This document shows, piece after piece, positions 45,012 through 54,730 of a stretch of DNA of 64,000 nt. Source of the stretch: Labrys sp. WJW (GTDB lineage: Bacteria; Pseudomonadota; Alphaproteobacteria; Rhizobiales; Labraceae); contig NZ_LYXZ01000017.1 of the NCBI RefSeq assembly GCF_001676615.1, forward strand, positions 62,001-126,000. The letters run 5' to 3'. Below the pieces are notes generated by a model. That model searched no databases. It saw only the letters and a program-made list of their open reading frames with translations, and was not told the DNA's origin. A program made the position numbers and the translations under genes. Positions within the stretch are counted from its first letter, which is position 1. Every line of letters starts with the position of its first letter.

Positions 45012-45452
45012 ATGCATTTCATGCTGTCGCCCGCCCCCCTCAAGCTGCTTGCCTTCGATGGAGAGGACCTGGAGGTCATCTCCACCCATCTCCAGGATGC
45101 CGCCGTCGCGCCGGCCGAAATCGCCTTCCTGCCGCACGAGAAACGCTTCGCCCTGGTGATGGACCGCTATGACTGGTGCGGCGCCCAGAGCGGCGAACGC
45201 ACGAGGCGGCGCTCGGGCCTGCATTTCGAGCGGGTTCTCGGGGTCAAGCGTTCGCATTTCGAGCAGAATGCCAGCCGGAAGGCCGTGCTGCTGTCGATCT
45301 CCTTCGAGGTGAGCGACGATCCGGCAGGGCTGGTGACGCTCTATTTCGAGGGCGGCGGCGCCATCCGCCTCGAGGTGGAGTGCCTGGAAGCGGCGATGTC
45401 CGATCTCGGCCCGGCTTGGCCCTGCGGTTCCCCGCCACCCGCCCGGGTGTGA
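45012..45452 (+). CDS. DUF2948 family protein
   Basis: The product is 146 aa from the ATG at 45012 (a second ATG three codons on). The family pattern is LKLLAFDGEDLEVISTHLQD, EIAFLPHEKRFALVMDRYDW and RRRSGLHFERVLGVKR, ending in YFEGGGAIRLEVECLEA. It occurs directly before hisD in many Hyphomicrobiales, as here. No function is known. It is divergent from the TPP-enzyme gene. Confidence 0.88.
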   Translation: MHFMLSPAPLKLLAFDGEDLEVISTHLQDAAVAPAEIAFLPHEKRFALVMDRYDWCGAQSGERTRRRSGLHFERVLGVKRSHFEQNASRKAVLLSISFEVSDDPAGLVTLYFEGGGAIRLEVECLEAAMSDLGPAWPCGSPPPARV

Positions 45453-45507
45453 AGCTGGAGATCGCTACCGCATTGCATTCTCCCTTCAGCGCAAGTACTC
45501 ACGCTTG

Positions 45508-45688
45508 CGCTGCCCCTCACCTTACCTCTCCCCGTAAGGCCGGGGCGAGGGGACTTCAACGTCGAGTTCAATTCAAGAAGCTTTCATCTCGCCAGACGGT
45601 TGGGCGAGATGAAAGCTTTGAGAATCAGGCATGACGCTTGCGCCTCCTCGCCCCGGCCTTACGGGGAGAGGTAAGGTGAGGGGCAGCG
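45508..45688. repeat. Large nested palindrome (43-bp outer and 16-bp inner inverted repeats)
   Basis: Outer arms 45508-45550 and 45646-45688 are perfect reverse complements (43 nt, beginning CGCTGCCCCTCACC). Inside, 45578-45593 and 45603-45618 (AAGCTTTCATCTCGCC and its complement) form a second perfect hairpin with a 9-nt loop. It fills the space between the DUF2948 gene and hisD. Confidence 0.92.
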
Positions 45689-45744
45689 TAACCTCTCAAG
45701 CAAAGCGCCTCGTTTAACGACTGTCCGCCGCACAAGGAAATGCC

Positions 45745-47035
<1,291 letters not shown>

Positions 47036-47040
<5 letters not shown>

Positions 47041-47146
47041 AGCAAAGCGCGGTTTCTCCGAACCGCACTTTGCTCTAACTCTTTGTTCCGACGCGTCTTT
47101 GCGATTCTTGGTAACGCCGTCAAATCGCAAAACGCTATAGAGCAAG
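47036..47146 (+). repeat. Dispersed element R2, copy c
   Basis: Starts TCTAGAGCAAAGCGCGG at the hisD stop codon, with the first hairpin against CCGCACTTTGCTCT, then TTGTTCCGACGCGTCTTTG and the second TTGCGATT / AAATCGCAA hairpin, ending GCTATAG. A partial duplicate (GAGCAAGACGCTATAG ... GCGCTTTGCTCTATGAG) continues to about 47185. Confidence 0.88.
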
Positions 47147-47214
47147 ACGCTATAGGGCGTGCCGTTCAGCGCGCTTTGCTCTATGAGACCCCATGCACCG
47201 TGCTATGAGATGTC

Positions 47215-47703
47215 ATGGATAATGAGGAATTCAGCCCCACCTGCCGGTTGATCGCCGTTCATCTCGATGAGCGCAGCATCGGGCGCGGCAGCCAGGATCA
47301 AGAACATGAGCGGCGGGTCGCCGCCTATGACCTCATCGAGGAAAATGTGTTCTCGCCGGTCGGCTATGATTCCGGCCCCTACGGACTGCACATCTCCCTG
47401 CAGGACGGCCGCCTCGTCCTGGACATCCGCGATGCCGACAGCCGGCCGGTGGTGGTGCATATCCTCTCGCTCACGCCGCTCAGGCGCGTGGTGCGCGACT
47501 ATTTCACCATCTGCGACAGCTATTACGCGGCGATCCGCAGCGCCACGCCCTCCCAGATCGAGACGATCGACATGGCCCGGCGCGGCCTGCACAATGAAGG
47601 CTCGGAAATCCTGCGCGAGAGGCTGATGGGCAAGATCGCCCTCGATCTCTCCACCGCCAGGCGGCTGTTCACCCTTGTTTCAGCGCTCTACTGGAAAGGC
47701 TGA
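47215..47703 (+). CDS. UPF0262 family protein
   Basis: The product is 162 aa, the usual length, with the family blocks [87 protein letters not shown] and [18 protein letters not shown]. Found only in alphaproteobacteria, next to hisD; no function known. It lies 6 bp before the phosphatase gene, so the two form one operon. Confidence 0.93.
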   Translation: MDNEEFSPTCRLIAVHLDERSIGRGSQDQEHERRVAAYDLIEENVFSPVGYDSGPYGLHISLQDGRLVLDIRDADSRPVVVHILSLTPLRRVVRDYFTICDSYYAAIRSATPSQIETIDMARRGLHNEGSEILRERLMGKIALDLSTARRLFTLVSALYWKG

Positions 47704-47706
47704 GGT

Positions 47707-48144
47707 GTGAAGGAGGGCCGCCGTCCACAGTCGGTCCTGTTCGCCTGTGCGCACAATGTCGTCCGTTCGCCCATGGCGGAGGCGATCGGGCGCTATTATT
47801 TCGGGCGATCGATCTTTTTCGGCTCGGCCGGCGTGCGGCCGGGCGAACCCGACCCCTTCGTCGCCGCTGCGCTGGACGAGATCGGCATCTCGCTCGGCAA
47901 GCACCGGCCCCAGAGCTTCGAGGATCTGGAAGAACTGGAAGGGCTGAACTTCGACCTGATCATCACCCTCGCCCCGCAGGCCCACCACAAGGCGCTCGAC
48001 CTCACGCGCACCCTGGCCGCCGACGTCGAATATTGGCCGACGCCGGACCCCAGCATCGCCAGCGGCAACCGCGAGCAGAAGCTCGACGCTTACCGCGCCC
48101 TGCGTGAAAGCCTGATCGACAAGATCACCGAGAGACTGGGCTGA
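47707..48144 (+). CDS. Low-molecular-weight phosphotyrosine protein phosphatase family
   Basis: The product is 145 aa from a GTG three nucleotides after the UPF0262 stop. P-loop C14-AHNVVR-20-S matches CX5R, and the general-acid Asp lies in YWPTPDPS. This type is commonly listed as low-MW phosphatase or arsenate reductase-like in the hisD block of Hyphomicrobiales; arsenate cysteines typical of ArsC are missing. The substrate is unknown. infA, often next in other genomes, is not here. Confidence 0.9.
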   Translation: MKEGRRPQSVLFACAHNVVRSPMAEAIGRYYFGRSIFFGSAGVRPGEPDPFVAAALDEIGISLGKHRPQSFEDLEELEGLNFDLIITLAPQAHHKALDLTRTLAADVEYWPTPDPSIASGNREQKLDAYRALRESLIDKITERLG

Positions 48145-48298
48145 GACCGCTGCTGCCGCGCCCGACTTCGGCCTGTTCCGGCGGATACAGTGCGAAGGTG
48201 GCGAACATCTTTCTCTCCAGGCCGTGTATCCTGTATAAGCCGCGTTGCGATTTTTCAGCTCCGCCTCTATCGTGCGCGGCAATGAACCGGAGGATTTG

Positions 48299-48763
48299 AT
48301 GCGCGTTCTGCGTTCCCTTGCCCTTGCCGCCCTGTCGGCCGTGACCCTGACGAGTTGTTCGATGTTCGGCTCGGTGCCGCCGAACAACGTGCCGCCGACT
48401 CTGCCCAAGCCCATGGACAGCAAGGCCTCCCGTCCCTTCCCGATGAACCGCACCTTCGCGGCCATCTCCTACAAGGACCAGACCTTCAAGGACGACCGGC
48501 CGACCATCCTGGTCTCCGACAGTTATCGCGGCACCGGCTTCTCGGCCTGCAACAACTGGTCCGCCACCATCATTCCGCGCGCCGACCAGCGCATGGCCAT
48601 CGGCCCCGTCGCCATCAGCAAGCGCAAATGCGCCGACCGCCTGATGCACAACGAGCAGGTCTTCCTGTTCGTGATGCGCACCTCGACCGACTGGTCTTAC
48701 GACGGCTACACGCTGACCCTGCGCGGCCCCTATGGCGAGATGAAGTTCCAGCCGGCAGCGTAA
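48299..48763 (+). CDS. META-domain (HslJ-like) lipoprotein
   Basis: The product is 154 aa from the ATG after GGAGGATTTG. A signal peptide with lipobox (AVTLTS-C20) predicts lipidation. The mature part resembles a META/HslJ domain: TILVSDSYRGTGFSACNNWS, IGPVAISKRKCADRLMHNEQ and the final YTLTLRGPYGEMKFQ strand pair. HslJ-type proteins are envelope stress lipoproteins. A bidirectional-looking terminator follows. Confidence 0.82.
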   Translation: MRVLRSLALAALSAVTLTSCSMFGSVPPNNVPPTLPKPMDSKASRPFPMNRTFAAISYKDQTFKDDRPTILVSDSYRGTGFSACNNWSATIIPRADQRMAIGPVAISKRKCADRLMHNEQVFLFVMRTSTDWSYDGYTLTLRGPYGEMKFQPAA

Positions 48764-48786
48764 GAACAGGCTTCGGGTAGAATTGA

Positions 48787-48817
48787 AAAGGCCGGTCCGC
48801 AAGAGACCGGCCTTTTT
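48787..48817. terminator. Rho-independent terminator, bidirectional
   Basis: AAAAGGCCGGTC-CGCAAGA-GACCGGCCTTTTT; T tracts on both strands let it serve the META lipoprotein gene and, on the minus strand, the bacA-like gene. Confidence 0.9.
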
Positions 48818-48838
48818 GCGTTGCGAAGCAGCGTTACC

Positions 48839-50074
48839 TCACGCCACAGCCGTGGGTTCGGAATGAGTCATCCTGCCGCTGGTATCCAGCGATGCCTCGA
48901 AGGCCCGCAAACGTTTGTGGATGGACAGCAATTCGACAATGGTCGTCCACGAATTCACCAGAAACTGGAAGGAATTGGCAACACTGTTGAAGGCGCCGGC
49001 GATTTGCTGATACAGCCCGAGCGTAAGGGCGCCAGCCGCAAAAGACGGAATCATCAGGAAGACCCCGAAGACATTGTCGGCCTGCAGATAAAGTGACCTC
49101 GCAGTATTGAAATAGGTGTAGTGCAGATAGATCCTGAAATAGTTCTTCCTTACGTTGGCGAACAATTCCTGCACCGTAATGGGGTCGGCCCGATCGACGT
49201 GATCCTCGCCATAGACCAGTTCCTTACGATAGGCCGCCTCTACCTTCTGATTGAGGAATTGCAGCCCCGGCAGCTTAATGCCGATCACGCTCAGCAATAC
49301 CGTCCCGAACACTGCCCATAGGATCGCCGCCACGACCAGGGGTTGCGGGATGACGCCGACCACCGGCAAGGCAACGATATGCCGCGACAGGGACGACAGG
49401 AGTGGCAGGAATGCCACCAGCGTCATCACGGAACTCACCAGGGAAATGCCGAGCGATTCAACGATGGTGGAGAACCGCATCGTGTCCTCTTGGACACGCT
49501 GAGCAGCGCCTTCGATCGAGCGCAGGCTGGTCCAATTGTCCATGTAGAAATCGTTCATCGCCGTACGCCACCTGAAGACATAGTGGTTCGTCACGAACGA
49601 GGTGAGCACGAAGGCAGCAACGGCAACCAATGCGATAACGAGGAACGTCAATAATCCAAGATACAATTCGGACGCGGAGACGGAGTTTGGTGCAGAAAGC
49701 GCCTTCTGGATAAGATTGAAATAGGGGCCTCTCCAATTATTGATAACAACGCTGACCTGGACGCCGAAATAGGTCACGAAAATCAGAAAGCCGGATACGA
49801 GAATCGACCAATTCTGCCATCGATGCGGACTAAAAACAGCCCAAAATCCATAGAAAACGATCAGAAACACGGCGAAATAGATATAAAACCAAAGAAAAGA
49901 ATTGGTCCAGAAATAGGACAAGTCGACCACGTCGCCGTCTCCCTCACCGGCAGGCAATCCGATATATTGACCCCACCATCTGGCTCCTCCGTACCAAAGC
50001 AGTATTGCGGCAAGCAGCCAGAGGCAGGCCGTCAAAAAGAAGACCTTTGGTTTTGGGAAGAAGGACGTGAACAC
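48839..50074 (-). CDS. bacA: Peptide transporter of the SbmA/BacA family
   Basis: The product is 411 aa from a GTG with AAAGGAAC upstream. There are seven to eight membrane helices and no nucleotide-binding domain. Family landmarks are [73 protein letters not shown] and [20 protein letters not shown]. SbmA/BacA imports proline-rich and nodule-specific peptides, bleomycin and similar compounds, driven by the proton gradient. It is needed for chronic host association in rhizobia and Brucella, but also occurs in free-living species. The BacA-like ABC transporter gene lies 185 bp upstream. Confidence 0.93.
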   Translation of the reverse strand: MFTSFFPKPKVFFLTACLWLLAAILLWYGGARWWGQYIGLPAGEGDGDVVDLSYFWTNSFLWFYIYFAVFLIVFYGFWAVFSPHRWQNWSILVSGFLIFVTYFGVQVSVVINNWRGPYFNLIQKALSAPNSVSASELYLGLLTFLVIALVAVAAFVLTSFVTNHYVFRWRTAMNDFYMDNWTSLRSIEGAAQRVQEDTMRFSTIVESLGISLVSSVMTLVAFLPLLSSLSRHIVALPVVGVIPQPLVVAAILWAVFGTVLLSVIGIKLPGLQFLNQKVEAAYRKELVYGEDHVDRADPITVQELFANVRKNYFRIYLHYTYFNTARSLYLQADNVFGVFLMIPSFAAGALTLGLYQQIAGAFNSVANSFQFLVNSWTTIVELLSIHKRLRAFEASLDTSGRMTHSEPTAVA

Positions 50075-50259
50075 CTAGAAAGTTCCTTTGCGTGTGAGCG
50101 CTGCAGCGCCCTTGTGGTTCTTGTATCCGCAGCCCGACCTATGGCGCTGCTCTTCTGTCATGTGACTGACCGGCAGGAGTTGGAGGAGACCGGACGAGCG
50201 GCCTAATTCTTCGGGCGAAAGCTGTGCCCGACCCTGAAAGCGGGAAGGAAAAGCTACTG

Positions 50260-52362
50260 TCATCGTGCCCCGAACTCCGCCAGCGGACGTTCTTCGACAT
50301 GCGCAGCCTTCTCGTCCGGGACGACAGCGAGACGGCGATCGTGCAACCCGGCAAGCGAGGAGCGGTGCCCGATCGACACGATCGTGGTATCGGGCAAGGC
50401 TTGACGAAGCAGGCCGTAGAGATCGGTCTCGCTTTTTTCGTCGAGCGCGGAGGTCGCCTCGTCCAGCAGCAGCCAAGCAGGCCGGCGCAGGATGGCGCGC
50501 GCCAAGGCGATGCGCTGTTTTTCCCCACCCGAGAGGGCATTATCCCATTTGTCGTCGGCGTCGAGGCGATCGGCGAGTTCGTCGAGGCCGACCTGCTCCA
50601 GCACGTCGCGGTACTGTTTCTCTTCGAAGGCCTCCTCGCCGAGCGGATAGGCGAGCGCGGCGCGTAGCGACCCGAGCGGGAAATAGGGCTGTTGCGGCAG
50701 GAGCATGACGTCGTCTGTCTGCGGCAGCGCAATGGTGCCCCTGCCATACGGCCAGATACCGGCGATTGCACGGAACAAGGTCGTCTTGCCGGAGCCCGAC
50801 GGTCCTGTCACCAGAGTACGCACCCCTTTGGGCAAGTTGAAGTTGGCTTCGCCCAGAAGGACCGCACCGTTCGGCAGGGCAACGTCGACATCCCGGCCAT
50901 CGATGGCCGTTTGCCCCGTTTGCGGCAGAGCATGCACGCCGTCGTCGCGAGCCGCATTGGCCTTGGCGATGGCGGTGTCGAAGCCGGTGAGACGGTCGAT
51001 GGTTGCCTTGTAGGCCGCCAGCGTGGCGTAGGACGTCACGAAGAAGGAGAAGGCGGGAATGATGTTGCCGAAGGCATCGGCGGTCTGCATCAATGTGCCC
51101 GACTTCATGCTCTCATTGGCGAAATAGGCGGGCGCGAGCAAGAAAAACGGCAGGACGAGGTTGAACTGGCCATAGGCGAAGGTGAGCGAGCCGAGTTTGA
51201 TCTGCCTGACCAACAGTGCGAAGCGCATGCCGTAGACGGCGGCAAAGCGGGCCAGCAAGCCCTTCTTCTCGACGTCCTCACCATGCAAAAGTGCGATCTG
51301 TTCGTCATTCTCGCGCACGCGCACAAGGTTATAGCGGAAATCTGCCTCGAGCTTCTGCACCCTGAAGTTGATCGGCACCAAGGGGCGGCCGATGAGGTGC
51401 GAGAGATAGGTGAAGAGCACGGCCCAGGCCAGGAGCATCCACACCAGATAGCCCGGGATCTTGCTGAGGTCGAAACCACCGAGCTGGTAGGGAAACTCGG
51501 CCGAGATGCCCCATAATATGCTGACGAAAGCATAGATGCTGAGGAGTTGCGAGAAGATACCGGTATAATTGTCGTAGGAAGACAGCGTAAAGTCGCGGAC
51601 GTCCTCGGCGATACGCTGGTCGGGGTTGTCGGTCTTGTTGCCGGCCAGCGACAGTCGGTAATGCACTTTGTCCGACAACCAATCGTTGACGTAGCGCTGC
51701 GAAAGCCAATTGCGCCAGCGCAACACGGCATAACCGTTGATATAGGAGTCGAGCACGCCCCGAAGTACCCAGAAGGTGGCGAGGCTGCCGAATACTCCCA
51801 TTTCCGTCCAGAAAGCCGCTGCCGCCTTGTCTTGAATCGCCGTGTAGAAACGATTCTGCCAGAAATTGAACAGGACGTTCAGATAGACCAGCAGGACGTT
51901 GATGACGACGACGAAGCCGAGCAGACCGAGGGCCACTGTCCGTTCGCGCACCGGCCACTTCCCGAGAAAACCCAGATTGAGTTCGGTCCGGTCCTCGGCT
52001 TCGAAGTAGGGATTGACGAGATCGACGATGCGGCGAAGCACCGGCACGAAATAGATCAGATAATGCAGCAAGGCGAGAATGCTGGCGACAATGGCAGCGT
52101 TGGCGGGCGGCAGAAAGGCCTGGATCCCTTCCGGCAGCCAACCGGCCTCGTTCAAGGCCGTGACGGCACCCAGAATGAGAAAGGCGAAGGCAAACAGCCC
52201 CACCAGGAAGCGCAGAACTGTTGGAATGCGGGCGGCAAGGAACAAGACGGCCGTGAGCACGAGGGAGGCCAAGGGCAGATACAGGGGCACCAGGCCGATG
52301 ATGGAACCTGCGGCAAAACCAATCGTGGAAACAGCACTAAGACCCGCGAGGAGTCGGATCAT
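50260..52362 (-). CDS. SbmA/BacA-like ABC transporter, fused permease and ATPase (YddA/ExsE type)
   Basis: The product is 700 aa. The N-terminal 150 residues have four hydrophobic helices. Residues 170-460 form an ABC_membrane_2 domain related to BacA (FWQNRFYTAIQDKAAAAFWT, WRNWLSQRYVNDWL, DNPDQRIAEDVRDF). The ATPase follows with Walker A GPSGSGKTT, Q loop, signature LSGGEKQR and Walker B WLLLDEATSALDE. Family members include E. coli YddA, mycobacterial Rv1819c (B12 and antimicrobial-peptide uptake) and rhizobial ExsE. It is adjacent to BacA on the same strand; the pair may import overlapping peptide or cofactor substrates. Confidence 0.93.
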   Translation of the reverse strand: MIRLLAGLSAVSTIGFAAGSIIGLVPLYLPLASLVLTAVLFLAARIPTVLRFLVGLFAFAFLILGAVTALNEAGWLPEGIQAFLPPANAAIVASILALLHYLIYFVPVLRRIVDLVNPYFEAEDRTELNLGFLGKWPVRERTVALGLLGFVVVINVLLVYLNVLFNFWQNRFYTAIQDKAAAAFWTEMGVFGSLATFWVLRGVLDSYINGYAVLRWRNWLSQRYVNDWLSDKVHYRLSLAGNKTDNPDQRIAEDVRDFTLSSYDNYTGIFSQLLSIYAFVSILWGISAEFPYQLGGFDLSKIPGYLVWMLLAWAVLFTYLSHLIGRPLVPINFRVQKLEADFRYNLVRVRENDEQIALLHGEDVEKKGLLARFAAVYGMRFALLVRQIKLGSLTFAYGQFNLVLPFFLLAPAYFANESMKSGTLMQTADAFGNIIPAFSFFVTSYATLAAYKATIDRLTGFDTAIAKANAARDDGVHALPQTGQTAIDGRDVDVALPNGAVLLGEANFNLPKGVRTLVTGPSGSGKTTLFRAIAGIWPYGRGTIALPQTDDVMLLPQQPYFPLGSLRAALAYPLGEEAFEEKQYRDVLEQVGLDELADRLDADDKWDNALSGGEKQRIALARAILRRPAWLLLDEATSALDEKSETDLYGLLRQALPDTTIVSIGHRSSLAGLHDRRLAVVPDEKAAHVEERPLAEFGAR

Positions 52363-52714
52363 GAAGACGGCCTTTCAGAAATACGCCATCGGCCAGGCGA
52401 GGAATCCATTGCCTTCGACCATGCGGAATTAAGGTTAATACAACCCTCTCGTCCGCCCCCAAGCGACAGGATATTGAACATCCTTTGCCGGCCATCTCAA
52501 ATGATCAAATGGTAAGGTGGTTCAGCACTTCGTGAAGTGCCCGCTTCGGCACACGAGGCTGCAGCCAATAAAAAAGACGCGCCGGAGCGCGCCTCTGAAT
52601 GGGATTGAGTGAGAGGACTTCCGGTCATGCGACGCGGAGAGGCTCTCCATTCTTGTTATCGTCGATTGCCTTCACGCGAACCGGTAACCCCTCCGCCTGA
52701 AGATGCTTGTCGGG
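52363..52714. other. 352-bp intergenic region between the ABC transporter gene and csp
   Basis: Contains the terminator of the minus-strand cold-shock gene (52569-52594) and presumably the promoter of the ABC transporter gene; I see nothing else. Confidence 0.4.
52569..52594 (-). terminator. Rho-independent terminator of second csp gene
   Basis: Read on the minus strand: GGCGCGC-TCCG-GCGCGTC (one G-U pair) followed by TTTTTTATT, about 120 nt after the csp stop. Confidence 0.7.
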
Positions 52715-52924
52715 TCACACAGCCTTGAGATTGCCGGCTGCCGCCTTGCCCGTCTTGCGATCCGTCAGGATCTCGTAACCGATCTTCTGGCCTTCACGCA
52801 GTTCGGGCAGACCGGCGCGCTCGACGGCGGTGATGTGCACGAACACGTCGCGCCCCCCGTCATCGGGCTGAATAAAGCCGTAACCCTTCTGGGTGTTGAA
52901 CCATTTTACGGTTCCCGTGCTCAT
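52715..52924 (-). CDS. Cold-shock protein, CspA family
   Basis: The product is 69 aa, one cold-shock domain with KGYGFI and VFVHI motifs, a paralogue of the protein near 8.0 kb (most differences lie in the C-terminal third). The long upstream frame is the 5' leader read through, not protein. RNA chaperone role by family. It has its own terminator downstream. Confidence 0.95.
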   Translation of the reverse strand: MSTGTVKWFNTQKGYGFIQPDDGGRDVFVHITAVERAGLPELREGQKIGYEILTDRKTGKAAAGNLKAV

Positions 52925-53329
52925 CGATAGTCCTTTACTTCGTTCCAAAGCATGGGCGTCCCACGGAAATCCGTGCTCCGCCCGGTTTTGCGAAATTTGG
53001 GGAGGTGTCCTGAACGTGCGCCCTGCTCGAACATGAACGCACCGGCCCAGTCGTCCGGCCAAATGACGCTAAATCGATAACACAGGTTTGTCGAAATTCA
53101 CAAGGGCGTGGCCTTAGCAGGCTTAAGAGGCGGGAAAGATCACAGTTCTGCCATTCCCAGCTGCCACGGCTTGGTCTAGAGCAAAGTGCGGTTTCTCCGA
53201 ACCGCACTTTGCTCTAGCTCCTTGTTTCGACGCGTCTTTGCGATTCGAAATGACTCCGTCAAATCGCAAAACGCTATAGAGGCTGTGCCAGCTTTTCCTT
53301 CTCTCCCCGCCAGTGGAACCGTGCCCGGT
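52925..53329. other. 405-bp intergenic region between csp and the TPR gene
   Basis: The first half is the 5' leader and promoter area of the minus-strand csp gene; the second half is repeat R2 copy d. No gene seen. Confidence 0.45.
53175..53281 (+). repeat. Dispersed element R2, copy d
   Basis: TCTAGAGCAAAGTGCGG ... CCGCACTTTGCTCTAG, then CTCCTTGTTTCGACGCG and TTGCGATT ... AAATCGCAAAACGCTATAG. It ends 48 bp before the TPR gene. Confidence 0.88.
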
Positions 53330-54556
53330 ATGACCGCTTTTCTGCGCCCCGCCCTTGTCCTGCTTGCCCTTTGCGCCGGCACGCCCGCTCTCGCCGACAG
53401 CGCCGACAGGGATTGCTCGAAAGGAGCGTCCGAGCAGCGCATTCCCGCCTGCACGCAATTGCTCGACCGGAAACTGGCCAAGTCGACCCGCGCGCTGGTG
53501 TATTTCCGGCGTGGGCAGGCCTATGCGGAAAACAGCGACGACGCCAAGGCGGTGGCTGATTTCAGCGCCGCGCTGGAATTGCGCCCGCGTGATGCCGCCA
53601 GCCTGACCGCGCGGGCCGATGCCCAGTCCCGCCTCGGGGAAATGGATGCCGCGCTGGCCGATTATGCTGCCGTGATCGCCGTCAACCGGCGCTCGGCCCT
53701 CCCGCTGATCAATCGCGGCTTTGCGTTGCTCCAGTTCGATCGCAACGAGGAGGCGATCAAGGATTTCGATGCGGCCATCGCACTCAACGGTCGCGAGGAA
53801 GAGGCCTATAAGGGCCGTGGCGATGCCCATCGCGCCCTCGAGGAGCACATGGCGGCCATCGACGACTACACGCAGGCCATCCGGCTCGACAAGACCTACA
53901 AGAACGCCTTTTACGCCAGGGCCCGTTCCCTCATCGAGATGAAGGACTATACCCGTGCCCTGGAGGACCTGCAGAAGGCGCTCGACCTCGACAGCGAGTT
54001 CGATTCCGCCTATTTCAGCCGCGCTTTCGTGCAGTGGCAGCTCGGCGATACCGAAGCCGCCATCACCGACTATACCAAAGCGCTCGCGCTCGATACCAAT
54101 TTCCCTTCCGCCCGCCTGGAACGCGGACAGCTTTTCGCCGCCCTGCATCGCTATGACGAGGCGATGGCCGATTATGACGAGACCATCCGCGAACAGCCCG
54201 GCAGCGACCAGGCCTATGTCTCGCGTGGCATCATCTGGCGCGAGCTCGGGGACTACGACAATGCCCTCGCGGATCTTGCCAAGGCGCTCGAACTGACCAA
54301 AGACAAGCCCGATACCCTCAATGAACGGGCCCTGACCTATCTCGCAGCCGATCGCTATGACGAGGCGCTGCGCGATGCCGACGCCGCCATCGCCGCCGAC
54401 AGCCATGTCACCGACTATTTCATCACGCGTGCGCGCATCCATGAGAGCCGGGGCGAGCGTGACGACGCCATTGCCGATTTCAACAAGGCGCTGGAGCTCG
54501 ACCCCGCCAACAAGCCGGCCAAGGGCGGCCTGTCCCGGCTCGGGGCGAAGCCCTAA
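53330..54556 (+). CDS. Exported TPR-repeat protein
   Basis: The product is 408 aa from the ATG at 53330; a longer open frame upstream is translated repeat R2 and is rejected. A signal peptide (AFLRPALVLLALCAGTPALA) is followed by a short Cys-containing part and about ten TPR motifs (for example ALVYFRRGQAYAENSDDAKA, AYKGRGDAHRALEEHMAAID, AYVSRGIIWRELGDYDNALA) up to the C-terminus. It is probably a periplasmic protein-protein interaction scaffold. No enzymatic domain. Confidence 0.9.
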   Translation: MTAFLRPALVLLALCAGTPALADSADRDCSKGASEQRIPACTQLLDRKLAKSTRALVYFRRGQAYAENSDDAKAVADFSAALELRPRDAASLTARADAQSRLGEMDAALADYAAVIAVNRRSALPLINRGFALLQFDRNEEAIKDFDAAIALNGREEEAYKGRGDAHRALEEHMAAIDDYTQAIRLDKTYKNAFYARARSLIEMKDYTRALEDLQKALDLDSEFDSAYFSRAFVQWQLGDTEAAITDYTKALALDTNFPSARLERGQLFAALHRYDEAMADYDETIREQPGSDQAYVSRGIIWRELGDYDNALADLAKALELTKDKPDTLNERALTYLAADRYDEALRDADAAIAADSHVTDYFITRARIHESRGERDDAIADFNKALELDPANKPAKGGLSRLGAKP

Positions 54557-54609
54557 ATCCGGCAAGAGCAGACCTCGGCCACCTCCGGGAGCGCCGGACT
54601 TGTGGGAAA

Positions 54610-54725
54610 GCAAGAGGCGGACGGGACGTCCGCGGTCCCAGCCTTGGCGGTTGCAGCGCAAACCTTGCCGAGGTCGCGCAGGAAACGGCGCGGCTGGGAC
54701 CGCGGACATCTTGTCCGCCTCTTGC
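54610..54725. repeat. Paired-hairpin element PH, copy 4
   Basis: 34-nt arms (54610-54643 and 54692-54725) are complementary except at the hairpin tips. Left hairpin GCGGACG-GGA-CGTCCGC, right hairpin GCGGACA-TCT-TGTCCGC, outer GGTCCCAGCC / GGCTGGGACC. It lies between the convergent TPR and aminotransferase genes. Confidence 0.85.
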
Positions 54726-54730
54726 GCTCC

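Noticed and set aside
53186..53329. 48-codon N-terminal extension of the TPR protein
   Set aside because: The extension is translated repeat R2; a good signal peptide begins exactly at the ATG at 53330.
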